DNA of 23,115 bases from Bordetella parapertussis (GTDB lineage Bacteria > Pseudomonadota > Gammaproteobacteria > Burkholderiales > Burkholderiaceae_B): NCBI GenBank assembly GCA_945868195.1, contig CAMBLP010000019.1, positions 1 to 23,115 on the forward strand, read 5' to 3'. Shown here piece by piece: positions 7,937 through 16,567 of this stretch. Under the pieces are notes generated by a model that was not told where the DNA came from, did not search any database, and worked only from the letters and a program-made list of their open reading frames with translations. The position numbers and the translations under genes are program-made. Within the stretch, counting starts at the first letter, position 1; each line of letters starts with the position of its first letter.

Positions 7937-8872
7937 TTAAGCGGCAGCAAGCGCATCCAGCGCCGCCTGCATGGACTCGGGATCGGTGACAGAAAGCGCC
8001 ACCAAATCCGGATCGATACGTTTCACCATTCCACTCAGCACTTTACCTGGGCCACACTCCACCACATGGGTAATGCCCTGGCCGCGCATCGCCTGCACAA
8101 TCTCTACCCAGCGCACGGCATGCCAAGCTTGCCGAACTAAGGCATCGCGAATACCCACGGGGTCCTGCACAATGGCGACATCGACATTATTGATCACGGG
8201 AACCTGAGGAGCCAAGACGTTCACCGCAGCGAGGGCGCCCTGAAGCACGTCAGCTGCGGGTTTGAGCAGACTCGAATGAAACGGTGCAGAGACAGGCAAA
8301 AGCATGGCGCGTTTAGCACCCGCCGCCTTGGCCGTCTGTATGGCACGCTGTACGGCCTCCGCATGGCCTGCAATGACCACTTGAGAAGGCGCATTAAAGT
8401 TGACTGCCTCGACGACTTGCCCTTGTGCGGCTTCGACACAGGCTGCACGGACCGCATCGTCCTCAAGGCCCAGCACAGCTGCCATGGCGCCTGTACCGAC
8501 CGGCACGGCCGCCTGCATCGCATCGGCGCGAATACGCACAAGGCGCACCGCATCGTGTAACGACAACGCACCCGCAGCGGTCAGCGCCGCATACTCACCA
8601 AGGCTATGACCCGCCATCAGTGAAGCCGTCGGCCCCCCTGCCGCACGCCAAGCCTCAAACATCGCAACACCTGCCGTCAGCATCGCTGGCTGAGTATTTG
8701 TGGTCAGGTTCAGTTGCTCAACGGGTCCCTGGGCCATCAGAGCACCAAGGTCCTCACCCAGCGCAGCAGAAGCGTCTGCAACGACTTGCATGGCGGCTGG
8801 ATGCCCAGACCACACATCCATCATCCCGACAGATTGTGAGCCTTGACCTGGAAATACAAATGCAAATTTCAT
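7937..8872 (-). CDS. fabD: FabD, malonyl-CoA:ACP transacylase
   Basis: Moves malonyl from CoA to ACP to supply the fatty acid cycle. The 311 residues contain FPGQGSQ (7-13), the nucleophile S90 in GHSLGEYAAL, R115 in the R..AMQ helix, and H199 in SAPFHSSLL. The length is typical. The ATG has no clear ribosome binding site. It sits between fabH (47-base gap) and fabG (26-base gap). Confidence 0.97.
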   Translation of the reverse strand: MKFAFVFPGQGSQSVGMMDVWSGHPAAMQVVADASAALGEDLGALMAQGPVEQLNLTTNTQPAMLTAGVAMFEAWRAAGGPTASLMAGHSLGEYAALTAAGALSLHDAVRLVRIRADAMQAAVPVGTGAMAAVLGLEDDAVRAACVEAAQGQVVEAVNFNAPSQVVIAGHAEAVQRAIQTAKAAGAKRAMLLPVSAPFHSSLLKPAADVLQGALAAVNVLAPQVPVINNVDVAIVQDPVGIRDALVRQAWHAVRWVEIVQAMRGQGITHVVECGPGKVLSGMVKRIDPDLVALSVTDPESMQAALDALAAA

Positions 8873-8919
8873 AATGTCGCGGAATAAGAAATTAAAGAAA
8901 CATTGAAAATCGAACCTTA

Positions 8920-9906
8920 CTACATACGCACGAGCACCGAACCCCAGGTGAACCCGCCCCCGACACCCTGCATCAATACAAGCTGACCAGGTTGAATACG
9001 TCCATCACGGCGCGCAACATCAAGCGCGAGAGGGATGCTCGCCGCCGAGGTATTGGCATGCTGATCGACGGTGATCACAACCTTTTCGACGGGGATGTCT
9101 AATTTTTTGGCTAAAAAAGTCAGGATCCGGAGATTTGCTTGATGAGGAATCAACCAGTCGATATCCGCGAGCGCAACGCCAGCCTTTTCAGTGACTGAAC
9201 GCGCTGAACGATCCAATACAGTCACCGCCTGTTTAATGACCGCCTGGCCGTCCATGCGCAAGAAGGGGTCGCCCGTCACCTGACCAAACGCGACATTACC
9301 CGCGGCGCAGAGAATATTCATCTGGCTGCCATCGGCTTGGAGTTCGGCCTCCATGATGCCGGGCGCGTCGCTGGCCTTGAGGACCACCGCACCCGCGCCA
9401 TCGCCAAACAATACGCAAGTTGAGCGATCACTCCAGTCAAGAATGCTAGAGAACACTTCGGCACCAATTACCAAGGCGCAGCGCGCACGCCCTGCCCGGA
9501 TAAAACTATCCGCTGTCGTCAAGCCGTAGACAAAACCACTGCAAACAGCCTGAACATCAAAAGCGGCTGCGCCTTTGTTGCCAAGATTCGCCTGCACCAG
9601 ACAAGCCGTGCTGGGAAACACAAAATCCGGTGTCGACGTTGCCACAATAATCAGATCAACTTCATCAGCCGTCACGCCCGCGTTCTCGAGCGCGCGACGC
9701 GCAGCCTCGGTCGCCAGGGCGCTGGTCGTCATGCCTGAATCCGCCAAGTGCCTCTGACGGATGCCAGTGCGCTCATGAATCCATTGGTCTGAGGTTTCGA
9801 TCTGACGCGTTGCCAACTCCGCAGCCAACGCTTCGTTGGTGACCACTCGAGGGGGTAAAAATCCGCCTGAACCAATGATGCGCGCAAAAGGCATGACTTG
9901 GGTCAT
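8920..9906 (-). CDS. fabH: FabH, 3-oxoacyl-ACP synthase III
   Basis: Starts fatty acid synthesis by condensing acetyl-CoA with malonyl-ACP. The 328 residues include the catalytic triad C122 ([10 protein letters not shown]), H255 (IPHQANLRI) and N285 (QHANTSAAS), and the C-terminal [10 protein letters not shown]. Its ATG overlaps the plsX stop (ATGA), so PlsX and FabH are translationally coupled. A second ATG four codons later is also possible. Confidence 0.97.
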   Translation of the reverse strand: MTQVMPFARIIGSGGFLPPRVVTNEALAAELATRQIETSDQWIHERTGIRQRHLADSGMTTSALATEAARRALENAGVTADEVDLIIVATSTPDFVFPSTACLVQANLGNKGAAAFDVQAVCSGFVYGLTTADSFIRAGRARCALVIGAEVFSSILDWSDRSTCVLFGDGAGAVVLKASDAPGIMEAELQADGSQMNILCAAGNVAFGQVTGDPFLRMDGQAVIKQAVTVLDRSARSVTEKAGVALADIDWLIPHQANLRILTFLAKKLDIPVEKVVITVDQHANTSAASIPLALDVARRDGRIQPGQLVLMQGVGGGFTWGSVLVRM

Positions 9907-10976
9907 TCGGAGTCTCCCAATTGCGTCAAAGTCACCGCTTCGACTTGTAAATGAGTAAGCTGGGCGATGGCCTCAGCCGTGCGCTTGAGTAATCCTGTGT
10001 TGACGGCCTCACGAGCACGTTCCAAAGCACAACCAAAAGCGAACGCGTCTGCCGAGCCATGGCTCTTGATCACAATACCGCGCAGACCAAGCAAGGCTGC
10101 GCCATTGTATTGCCGATTGTCGACACGACGTCGGAATCTGGATAAAACAGGCAAGGCGATCAACCCTAATAATTTGGTGAAAAAATTGCGGCTGAATTCT
10201 TCTCGCACGATGACAGACATCATGCTCGCCACACCTTCGGCTGATTTTAGGGCGACGTTACCCACAAAGCCATCGCAGACGACCACATCGACCGTGCCTT
10301 TAAAAATATCATTGCCTTCGATATTGCCGTAGAAATTCAGAGAGCTCTGTCTCAGTAACTCACCGGCTTGCTTGACAATATCGTTGCCTTTGATGATCTC
10401 TTCGCCGATGTTGAGCAAACCAACCGAAGGTGCATGACTTGGGTCTCCCGCTTGCGCGAGAGCGGTTCCCATAATGGCAAACTGCAACAGGTGCTCTGGC
10501 GTGCAGTCAACGTTCGCACCCAGATCCAACATCGTGGTCGCGCCACCCTTTTGATTGGGCAAGGCAGAGGCAATGGCGGGCCGATCAATACCGAAAAGTG
10601 TTTTGAGTACATAGCGTGAAATCGCCATCCAGGCGCCGGTGTTGCCCGCTGAAATGCAGGCATCGGCACGCCCGTCTTTGACGGCTTGCGCGGCCACGCG
10701 CATGGAGGAGTCTTTCTTGCGACGCAAAGCGACCTCGACAGGGTCATCCATCGTCACCACCTCAGTGGCTGGCAAGATCGTGTATCGATCTGGCGCAATG
10801 TCTGGATAACGCTTTGCACAAACGGCAACAGCCTGCTCGATGGGCTCGGGCAGGCCTACTAGCAACAAATGTGTATCGGCAAAGCGTTGCGCAAAGGCGA
10901 AGGCTGCCGGGACCGTGACGGGAATGCCCTCGTCACCACCCATGCAATCGATCGCGATGCGAATTAAGGTAGCCAC
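9903..10976 (-). CDS. plsX: PlsX, phosphate acyltransferase
   Basis: Converts acyl-ACP to acyl-phosphate, the substrate of PlsY in phospholipid synthesis; a peripheral membrane enzyme. The 357 residues start [13 protein letters not shown], with [43 protein letters not shown] and [13 protein letters not shown] as family signatures. The start is GTG at 10976, placed just before the conserved [11 protein letters not shown]; no strong ribosome binding site is visible. It follows rpmF by 66 bases and overlaps fabH by four. Confidence 0.96.
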   Translation of the reverse strand: MATLIRIAIDCMGGDEGIPVTVPAAFAFAQRFADTHLLLVGLPEPIEQAVAVCAKRYPDIAPDRYTILPATEVVTMDDPVEVALRRKKDSSMRVAAQAVKDGRADACISAGNTGAWMAISRYVLKTLFGIDRPAIASALPNQKGGATTMLDLGANVDCTPEHLLQFAIMGTALAQAGDPSHAPSVGLLNIGEEIIKGNDIVKQAGELLRQSSLNFYGNIEGNDIFKGTVDVVVCDGFVGNVALKSAEGVASMMSVIVREEFSRNFFTKLLGLIALPVLSRFRRRVDNRQYNGAALLGLRGIVIKSHGSADAFAFGCALERAREAVNTGLLKRTAEAIAQLTHLQVEAVTLTQLGDSE

Positions 10977-11042
10977 GTGTTGATCGTGCGCAGCGCGTTT
11001 GAATAAGACACGTTTAGACGAGGTAAGCCCGTCAACCGCGCA

Positions 11043-11225
11043 TTATTCGTCAGTCTTGGTCTTGAGGACCTTGCGGCCACGATAAAAGCCTGTTGGGCTA
11101 ATGTGGTGACGCAGGTGTTGCTCGCCCGTATTTGGCTCAATGGCCGTTGGGGGATTAACTAGAAAGTCGTGCGAGCGGTGCATACCGCGCTTGGACGGGG
11201 ATTTTTTGTTTTGCTGAACAGCCAT
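11043..11225 (-). CDS. rpmF: Ribosomal protein L32
   Basis: Large-subunit ribosomal protein of 60 residues, beginning [20 protein letters not shown] and ending in the conserved [23 protein letters not shown] lies 5 bases before the ATG. It sits between yceD and plsX as in E. coli. A promoter-like element overlaps the short gap after yceD. Confidence 0.98.
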   Translation of the reverse strand: MAVQQNKKSPSKRGMHRSHDFLVNPPTAIEPNTGEQHLRHHISPTGFYRGRKVLKTKTDE

Positions 11226-11241
11226 GACAACTCCTGTGGAT

Positions 11242-11262
11242 CGGCGAATTGTACGCCAACCG
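11242..11262 (-). promoter_or_regulatory. Probable rpmF promoter with the element shared with acpP
   Basis: On the minus strand TACAAT (11248-11253) is a fair -10 box; TTGTTA lies upstream at a short 15-base spacing. The plus-strand core GGCGAATTGTACGCCAACC matches the acpP element at 7140-7159 at all but one base and one gap. GGCG and CGCC flank the -10 box as an inverted repeat. Confidence 0.5.
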
Positions 11263-11274
11263 TCTTGATAACAA

Positions 11275-11925
11275 CTACTGACCCTTGGTTTTGAACTGAC
11301 TCAACACCGCAAAAGGTGAGAGGGGCTCTTCCCTACCGGCCTGTTCTTTGGCTTGCGCGTCTAGATCAAGCGTTTCCGGACACACTTCGTGTCGCGGTAC
11401 ATAAGGAACTTCTAAAATTAATTCATCTTCTACTAGAGCGCACAAATCAAACTTGGGCGATCCAACAATCTTTTCGGGCTGACCTAAATCATCCTCGTCG
11501 ATCTCATCATCGCCGAGGTCCGACTCACGCCGCACCAACTCAAAAACAGTTTGCCGATCAATCGGCAACACGAGCGGTCCCAAACAACGTTGACACTCGA
11601 GCACTACATTCGCTTGAACAAGAACAACAAGTTGTGACCGGTCGTCTTTTGTTCGCCTACCTTCGATCACGTACCGAACAACCCCAGGCACGGTTGGCGC
11701 CGCTTCAAGAACAGTGAGCTCTGCGACCGGCTGCTCTGGCAATCCCTCGAGCAAACGATCCAAGCGGTGCACACTGAATGCGCCTTTTAAAACCTGACCG
11801 CGTCGCGCAAAATCAAACGCATCTACGATCGGCGGAGTGCTAAACCTGAATGCGGCGTTAAGATCTTCTGACAAAATTGCCTGCCTTAGCCTTATAGTGC
11901 ATACCAAAGCGCTCATAAAGCGCAT
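11275..11925 (-). CDS. yceD: YceD (DUF177) 23S rRNA accumulation protein
   Basis: YceD-family protein, required in several bacteria for normal 23S rRNA levels and encoded next to rpmF across proteobacteria. The part that aligns with the family starts near [19 protein letters not shown] and includes the CxxC pair C111/C114 ([10 protein letters not shown]), an acidic [13 protein letters not shown] stretch and [15 protein letters not shown]. The start is uncertain: ATG at 11925 (216 residues, used here), ATG at 11916, or TTG at 11874, which has AAGGCAGG ahead of it and would be nearest to usual family lengths. It heads the rpmF-plsX-fab series and diverges from maf. Confidence 0.9.
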   Translation of the reverse strand: MRFMSALVCTIRLRQAILSEDLNAAFRFSTPPIVDAFDFARRGQVLKGAFSVHRLDRLLEGLPEQPVAELTVLEAAPTVPGVVRYVIEGRRTKDDRSQLVVLVQANVVLECQRCLGPLVLPIDRQTVFELVRRESDLGDDEIDEDDLGQPEKIVGSPKFDLCALVEDELILEVPYVPRHEVCPETLDLDAQAKEQAGREEPLSPFAVLSQFKTKGQ

Positions 11926-11962
11926 ACCTACAGACTGCAACAAAAGAGCAACAAAGCGAGAG

Positions 11963-11992
11963 ATAATAGCGTGTTTTCACCATGATCGTCAA
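11963..11992 (-). promoter_or_regulatory. Sigma-70 promoter for yceD-rpmF-plsX-fab operon
   Basis: The minus strand carries TTGACG (11987-11992), an 18-base spacer and TATTAT (11963-11968). Transcription would start near 11956, about 30 bases before the ATG at 11925. It is one of the best promoter matches in the window and lies in the divergent gap with maf. Confidence 0.7.
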
Positions 11993-12015
11993 TTTCAAAC
12001 TCGGCCAAAACAACA

Positions 12016-12618
12016 TTGATACACCCATTGATCCTCGCTTCGAGCTCTCCGTATCGGCGTGAACTCCTCTCAAGGCTAAAAATTCCTTTTTTTACGATTG
12101 CGCCCGATATTGATGAAACTCCGGCCTCTGGCGAAACGCCTAGAACGCTTGCCTTGCGCTTAGCGCAAACCAAAGCTCGAGTGATCGCAGCCCAATACCC
12201 TGGCCGCGTCGTGATCGGCGCGGATCAGGTTGCCTCTCTGCACGGCACCCCCCTAGGCAAGCCAGGCGATCATGCAAGCGCGCAACGCCAACTCAGAGCC
12301 CTTTCCGGTCAAACGGTCATTTTCCATAGCGCCATGGCCGTGATGAGAGACCAATACATTCAAACCATCGAAGTGCCTACGATCTGTGTTTTTCGACCCT
12401 TATCAGACGCTGCGATCGACAGATACTTGCGCATTGACACGCCCTACGACACCGCAGGCAGCGCCAAAGCCGAGTCTCTTGGGATCGCGCTCATGCAAAG
12501 CATGGAAAGCTCAGATCCAACCTCGATCATTGGCTTGCCCTTAATCGCGCTGACCCGCCTGCTTGCTGAATTTGGACTCGACCCTCTTGAGCACGCCGGT
12601 CTAACCCCTTTATCCTAA
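12016..12618 (+). CDS. maf: Maf/YceF nucleotide pyrophosphatase
   Basis: Cytoplasmic Maf-family house-cleaning enzyme; the YceF subgroup hydrolyses 7-methyl-GTP and related modified nucleotides. In 200 residues it shows LASSSPYRRELL (7-18), DIDETP, the catalytic D70 in VVIGADQV, GKPGD, and IGLPLIAL near the end, all typical of YceF. The start is TTG at 12016: an in-frame stop at 11983 rules out an upstream start, and the conserved LASSSPYRR begins seven residues later. No ribosome binding site is evident. It diverges from yceD exactly as yceF does in E. coli and is followed 18 bases later by a methyltransferase gene. Confidence 0.93.
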   Translation: MIHPLILASSSPYRRELLSRLKIPFFTIAPDIDETPASGETPRTLALRLAQTKARVIAAQYPGRVVIGADQVASLHGTPLGKPGDHASAQRQLRALSGQTVIFHSAMAVMRDQYIQTIEVPTICVFRPLSDAAIDRYLRIDTPYDTAGSAKAESLGIALMQSMESSDPTSIIGLPLIALTRLLAEFGLDPLEHAGLTPLS

Positions 12619-12636
12619 CTCTTTTACTGCCCTCAG

Positions 12637-13389
12637 ATGTCCGACTCGCACTCCAACACCGCACCTCAGACCCAAAGTCGCTTGGGAACGCTGCACCTGA
12701 TTCCCGTTGGTCTGGGCGAAGCTCCCATTGACCAATGGCTCCCCGCACAGGGACAAGCTCAGGCGGGCACACTCAAAATCTACGTTGCCGAAAATGCCAA
12801 AGTTGCTCGTGCTTTTTTAAAGCTCACCCCTCTAACCCACCCCTTACAAGACGTCACGATCCATGAGCTCAATACCCGAGTCGAGGACGAGGCGCTAGAA
12901 CAGTGGCTTGCACCACTTAAAGCCGGCCAGGATATTGGCTTAGTTTCCGATGCGGGTTGCCCTGCCGTCGCCGATCCAGGTGCCCGTGCGGTCGCGCTCG
13001 CTCATCGCTGGGGTGCCCCCGTTAAACCCTGGGTAGGTCCTTCCTCGATTTTGTTGGGGCTGATGGCGAGCGGCTTGGATGGGCAGCGCTTCGCTTTTCA
13101 CGGTTACGCCCCCGTAGAGCCCGCCGAGCGCGCCAAACAACTCAAGGCTTGGGAGCACATCTCTTCCAAACAAAAACAATCTCAATTGTTTATCGAAACC
13201 CCCTACCGCAACCAGGCGATGTTCGCGAGCCTACTCGAACATCTCAAGGGCAACACCCAATTATGCATTGCGCGCTCGGTCACGACACAAGACGAGTGGA
13301 TTCGCACCCTGACGATCGCACAATGGAAAAATCAACCGAGTCCCACCCTCGACAAGCACCCGACCCTTTTTATCTTTCAGGCCGCGTGA
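12637..13389 (+). CDS. RsmI-like tetrapyrrole-methylase-family methyltransferase
   Basis: SAM-dependent methyltransferase of the family that includes RsmI (16S rRNA C1402 2-O-methylation). The 250 residues carry GTLHLIPVGLGE near the N-terminus, GLVSDAGCPAVADPGARAV (101-119) and VGPSSILLGLMASGL (133-147), all matching RsmI motifs. It is shorter than RsmI (about 280), lacks the usual AEDTR segment, and probably forms a separate subfamily found beside maf in Burkholderiales. The substrate is therefore unproven. Its TGA shares one base with the next ATG (TGATG). Confidence 0.85.
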   Translation: MSDSHSNTAPQTQSRLGTLHLIPVGLGEAPIDQWLPAQGQAQAGTLKIYVAENAKVARAFLKLTPLTHPLQDVTIHELNTRVEDEALEQWLAPLKAGQDIGLVSDAGCPAVADPGARAVALAHRWGAPVKPWVGPSSILLGLMASGLDGQRFAFHGYAPVEPAERAKQLKAWEHISSKQKQSQLFIETPYRNQAMFASLLEHLKGNTQLCIARSVTTQDEWIRTLTIAQWKNQPSPTLDKHPTLFIFQAA

Positions 13390-14237
13390 TGCAATCGTTC
13401 GCCTCTTTCGCACATCGTTCATCGCGTCTTTTTTATCAACGCCTGTGTCTCTGCCTGCTGGCAACCCTCTTGACAGGCTGCGCCTCTCAAATCAGCGGCC
13501 CCTACCGTTTCGACGACTCAATGAAGTCGCGCGGTCAAAGTAGTCGCGTCGATGTGATTGTGCTGCACTACACGGCCTCGACCAAACCTAGCGCACTCAT
13601 GACGCTCACCAACCGTGATGTCAGCGCGCACTACGTCGTCACTAATGACAAGCCCCCGGTGGTCTACCGTTTAGTCAATGAGGACAAAAGTGCGTGGCAT
13701 GCTGGCGACAGCAGTTGGTATGGCCGAACCTTTCTCAACCAACGCTCCATTGGGATCGAAATTGTGCACCCAGGTTGGACACGCAATAGCCATGGAGACA
13801 AAGGCACCCCCTTCTCCGACACACAAATTGCCGCGGTCATCGCTCTCACCAAAGAGGTCGCTCAGCGTCACAGTATCGCACCTGAAAATATTGTCGGACA
13901 CAGTGATGTCGCCCCGATGCGCAAAATTGATCCAGGCCCGTCTTTTCCTTGGAAAAAGCTCGCACAAGCCGGAGTAGGACGCTGGTTTGACGAAGCTGCG
14001 GCGGCCAAGCACGAAGCCAACTTTATTCGTATCGGTTATCCAGATGCGGGCTGGTTTCAAAAGCAGCTCAAACGGGTGGGCTACCCAGTACCCGAGTCAA
14101 ATTATTTTGATACAGGAACCTTGGCGGCCATCGGTGCCTTTCAAATGCACTTTCGTCCCGAGCGCGTCACGAACCGACCTGACGCCCAAACCGCGGCGCG
14201 ACTGCTGGCCCTACCCACCACAGGCTCTAGTCTTTAA
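13389..14237 (+). CDS. amiD: AmiD-like lipoprotein N-acetylmuramoyl-L-alanine amidase
   Basis: Predicted outer-membrane lipoprotein that cleaves the amide between MurNAc (or anhydro-MurNAc) and L-alanine in peptidoglycan. In 282 residues a signal peptide ends in the lipobox LLTGC with C31 as the lipid site; a zinc amidase_2 domain follows (H60 in VIVLHYTA, E124 in IGIEIV, H171 in VGHSDVAP, D181 in KIDPGP); the C-terminus (about 205-275) looks like a peptidoglycan-binding domain. This layout and length match E. coli AmiD. The start at 13389 overlaps the methyltransferase stop by one base and gives the signal peptide; the frame stays open further upstream but only as a shadow. Its stop overlaps that of msrQ. 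Confidence 0.9.
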   Translation: MQSFASFAHRSSRLFYQRLCLCLLATLLTGCASQISGPYRFDDSMKSRGQSSRVDVIVLHYTASTKPSALMTLTNRDVSAHYVVTNDKPPVVYRLVNEDKSAWHAGDSSWYGRTFLNQRSIGIEIVHPGWTRNSHGDKGTPFSDTQIAAVIALTKEVAQRHSIAPENIVGHSDVAPMRKIDPGPSFPWKKLAQAGVGRWFDEAAAAKHEANFIRIGYPDAGWFQKQLKRVGYPVPESNYFDTGTLAAIGAFQMHFRPERVTNRPDAQTAARLLALPTTGSSL

Positions 14238-14857
14238 AGACGCTTTGCTTTTAACCACGCGCGACGCACACGCCACAATAACAAAAAGGCCAAGACCGCC
14301 GCATAGATCAAGACAGTATCAAAATCATTTTTGCCTTGTTTATGCCACCAATAGTGCAAAATTGCTAATACACCAATCAAATAGATTGAGCGATGCAAAA
14401 GCTGCCAGCGCTTACCAAGACGGCGCATCCAAGCTTGAGTCGAGGTGATCGCCAATAATGCCATGGTCAAAAATGCCGCAGCACCGACCAAGATAAAAGG
14501 ACGCTTCCAAACATCCGCGAGCATGGGGAGTAATTCAAAACTCTGATCCCACCAGGCCCAAGATAAAGCATGCAGAGTCGCATAAAAAAAAGTAAAGAGT
14601 CCACACATACGCCGCCAGCGCAACAGTGCCGGTTGATTCAACCATTGACGCAGTGGGGAGATCGCTAAGGTGACCAACAAACACACCAAGGTCCAAGTAC
14701 CGGACGAGCGCGTTAGAAACTCAACAGGATTCGCTGTCAGTGCATTGTGATATCCGAGCACGACCCATCTAAGCAAAGGATAAAGCCCTGCGATGAACAG
14801 CAGAGGCTTGGCTCGATCTAAGGTCTTGGCTGAGAGTGCCTGCACGCCCAGACTCAA
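14234..14857 (-). CDS. msrQ: MsrQ, heme-binding membrane subunit of MsrPQ
   Basis: Inner-membrane heme protein that passes quinone-derived electrons to MsrP for repair of oxidised methionine in the periplasm. The 207 residues contain about six hydrophobic helices with histidines in [21 protein letters not shown] and [10 protein letters not shown], the ferric-reductase-like pattern. The start is TTG at 14857, overlapping the msrP stop as TTGA; GTG at 14845 is an alternative. It converges on amiD, the two TAA stops sharing the palindrome TTAA, and no terminator is visible between them. Confidence 0.94.
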   Translation of the reverse strand: MSLGVQALSAKTLDRAKPLLFIAGLYPLLRWVVLGYHNALTANPVEFLTRSSGTWTLVCLLVTLAISPLRQWLNQPALLRWRRMCGLFTFFYATLHALSWAWWDQSFELLPMLADVWKRPFILVGAAAFLTMALLAITSTQAWMRRLGKRWQLLHRSIYLIGVLAILHYWWHKQGKNDFDTVLIYAAVLAFLLLWRVRRAWLKAKRL

Positions 14858-15813
14858 TAGTTTTTACGCAAATCCATACCCGCGTAAAGCGACCCAACCT
14901 CGTTGGCATAACCATTGAGCATTAGCGTTTTACGCTTGGGGGAAAATACGCCGTCTTCACCGATACGTCGCTCGGTCGCCTGGCTCCAGCGCGGATGAGA
15001 GACCTCGGGATTGACGTTGGAATAAAACCCATACTCGGAAGGCTGTGACTGCTCCCAGCTACCCACAGGTTGCTTTTCAAGCAAACGAATGGTGACAATC
15101 GACTTGACAGATTTAAAGCCGTATTTCCAAGGCACGACCATACGAACCGGCGCACCATTTTGATTGGGTAAAACTTTGCCATACATCCCCATGACAAGCA
15201 TGGTCAAAGGGTGCATCGCTTCATCGATCCGCAGACCGTCGCGATAAGGCCAGTCCACTGAACGTGTGCGCAAGCCTGGCATATTTTTAGGCTGCATGTC
15301 GGTAATGAACTCCACAAACTTCGCATTACCCGTTGGCTGAACTTGCTTGATCAGCTCTGACATGGAATAACCGATCCAAGGTATCGCCATCGACCAGCCT
15401 TCGACGCAACGCATACGATAAGAACGGTCCTCAAGCGGCGCGAGCTTGAGCAAGTCATCCAAATCAAAGGTTTTGGGTGCGGCGCACTCGCCCTCTACCC
15501 GCAACTTCCAGGGCGTGATTTGCATTTTGTGCGCAAACTTGACTGGGTCCCCTTTGTCCATACCGAATTCAAAGAAGTTGTTATAGGTGGTCGCGTCTTT
15601 TTCAGGCGTGATGGGTTCCATCAAGACAAATTGGGTTGAGCGCTTTGCATCCAACTTACTCAGGCTCGCGGCTGAGCTCATCTGGGGGAAACCGGCGAGC
15701 GTACCTGCAGCAAAGGTCGCACCTGCCGCTTTCATCCAGTTGCGTCGGCTTTCCCAAACCTCTTCAGGCGTGATTTCACTGGCGCGTATACGTGGATAAC
15801 GATAAACAGGCAT
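14854..15813 (-). CDS. msrP: MsrP, periplasmic methionine sulfoxide reductase, Mo-cofactor subunit
   Basis: Molybdopterin enzyme that reduces protein methionine sulfoxide in the periplasm with electrons from MsrQ. The 319-residue product starts at the ATG at 15813, six bases after GGAG; it has a twin-arginine signal ([17 protein letters not shown]23-R24) for export of the folded enzyme. The Mo ligand is C136 in [15 protein letters not shown]. Other family signatures are [27 protein letters not shown] and [11 protein letters not shown]. It forms an operon with msrQ by a 4-base overlap. Confidence 0.96.
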   Translation of the reverse strand: MPVYRYPRIRASEITPEEVWESRRNWMKAAGATFAAGTLAGFPQMSSAASLSKLDAKRSTQFVLMEPITPEKDATTYNNFFEFGMDKGDPVKFAHKMQITPWKLRVEGECAAPKTFDLDDLLKLAPLEDRSYRMRCVEGWSMAIPWIGYSMSELIKQVQPTGNAKFVEFITDMQPKNMPGLRTRSVDWPYRDGLRIDEAMHPLTMLVMGMYGKVLPNQNGAPVRMVVPWKYGFKSVKSIVTIRLLEKQPVGSWEQSQPSEYGFYSNVNPEVSHPRWSQATERRIGEDGVFSPKRKTLMLNGYANEVGSLYAGMDLRKNY

Positions 15814-15838
15814 CTGGAACTCCAGCAATGAACATGAT

Positions 15839-15863
15839 GCTGAAGATTGAAACATACTTCAGC
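15839..15863 (-). other. Inverted repeat in the msrP leader
   Basis: GCTGAAG and CTTCAGC (7 bp, 11-base loop) lie 26-50 bases before the msrP start. It could be a regulator site or a leader hairpin. No clear promoter could be placed next to it. Confidence 0.35.
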
Positions 15864-15910
15864 CGCCGGAAACACCTATTGAGAGTGGGTTTAACAAATA
15901 TCTGCCGGGT

Positions 15911-16567
15911 TTAAGCGATACGTTCGCGCAGCCATTGATGCAGACTCGCCACATCTAGGGCGATCGTATGATGAGGGCATGCTCTGAGCTCTTCTTCGGG
16001 ATGGGCGCCATAGGCAACCCCGATTCCGTGGACGCCGGCATTGGCCGCCATCGTCAAATCGTGCGAGGTATCCCCGACCATCACCATGCGCTCAGGTTCA
16101 ACCATGAGCTCATCAATGAGTTCAAGCAACATACCCGGGTGCGGTTTGCCAAACGTCTCGTCCGCGGTGCGCGTGGCCGCAAACGCGCTGTGCAGAGACG
16201 TCGCGGCGAGCGCTCGATTCAACCCCACACGACTCTTCCCCGTGGCGACCGCAAGCGTCGCGCCTGCCGCCTGCAAATCGCTGAGCATCTCCGGCACGCC
16301 GTCGAAAAGCTTCAGTTGCGTATCTTTGGAGAGATAGTGGTAGCGATAACGCTCGAGAAACAACGGCTCCATCGAAGGCGTCAAATCTGGCACCGCGCGT
16401 CGCAAAGCGGGCTCGAGCGACAAACCAATCACCCAAGCCGCCTCCGCGGCGGTCGGCACCCGCAACTCAAGATCACGGCAAGCGCCCTGAATCGCCGCCA
16501 CAATACTGTGCGTCGAGTCCATGAGGGTGCCATCCCAATCGAACACGATGACTGAATAGGGTTTCAT
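15911..16567 (-). CDS. HAD-family phosphatase, phosphoglycolate-phosphatase-like
   Basis: Cytoplasmic HAD-superfamily hydrolase. In 218 residues it has motif I D10-x-D12 (FDWDGTLMDS), motif II T109 (VATGKSR), K141 (FGKPHPG) and motif IV D166/D170 (GDTSHDLTMA), with a helical cap between motifs I and II, as in Gph. The exact substrate cannot be read from sequence. The ATG at 16567 overlaps the rluC stop (ATGA); an upstream ATG at 16600 would lie inside rluC and lacks support. The rluC-HAD pair is common in betaproteobacteria. Confidence 0.9.
   Translation of the reverse strand: MKPYSVIVFDWDGTLMDSTHSIVAAIQGACRDLELRVPTAAEAAWVIGLSLEPALRRAVPDLTPSMEPLFLERYRYHYLSKDTQLKLFDGVPEMLSDLQAAGATLAVATGKSRVGLNRALAATSLHSAFAATRTADETFGKPHPGMLLELIDELMVEPERMVMVGDTSHDLTMAANAGVHGIGVAYGAHPEEELRACPHHTIALDVASLHQWLRERIA

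Noticed and set aside
13149..13388. 80-codon N-terminal extension of the amidase
   Set aside because: It lies wholly inside the methyltransferase gene in another frame; the start at 13389 gives a proper lipoprotein signal peptide and a coupled TGATG junction.
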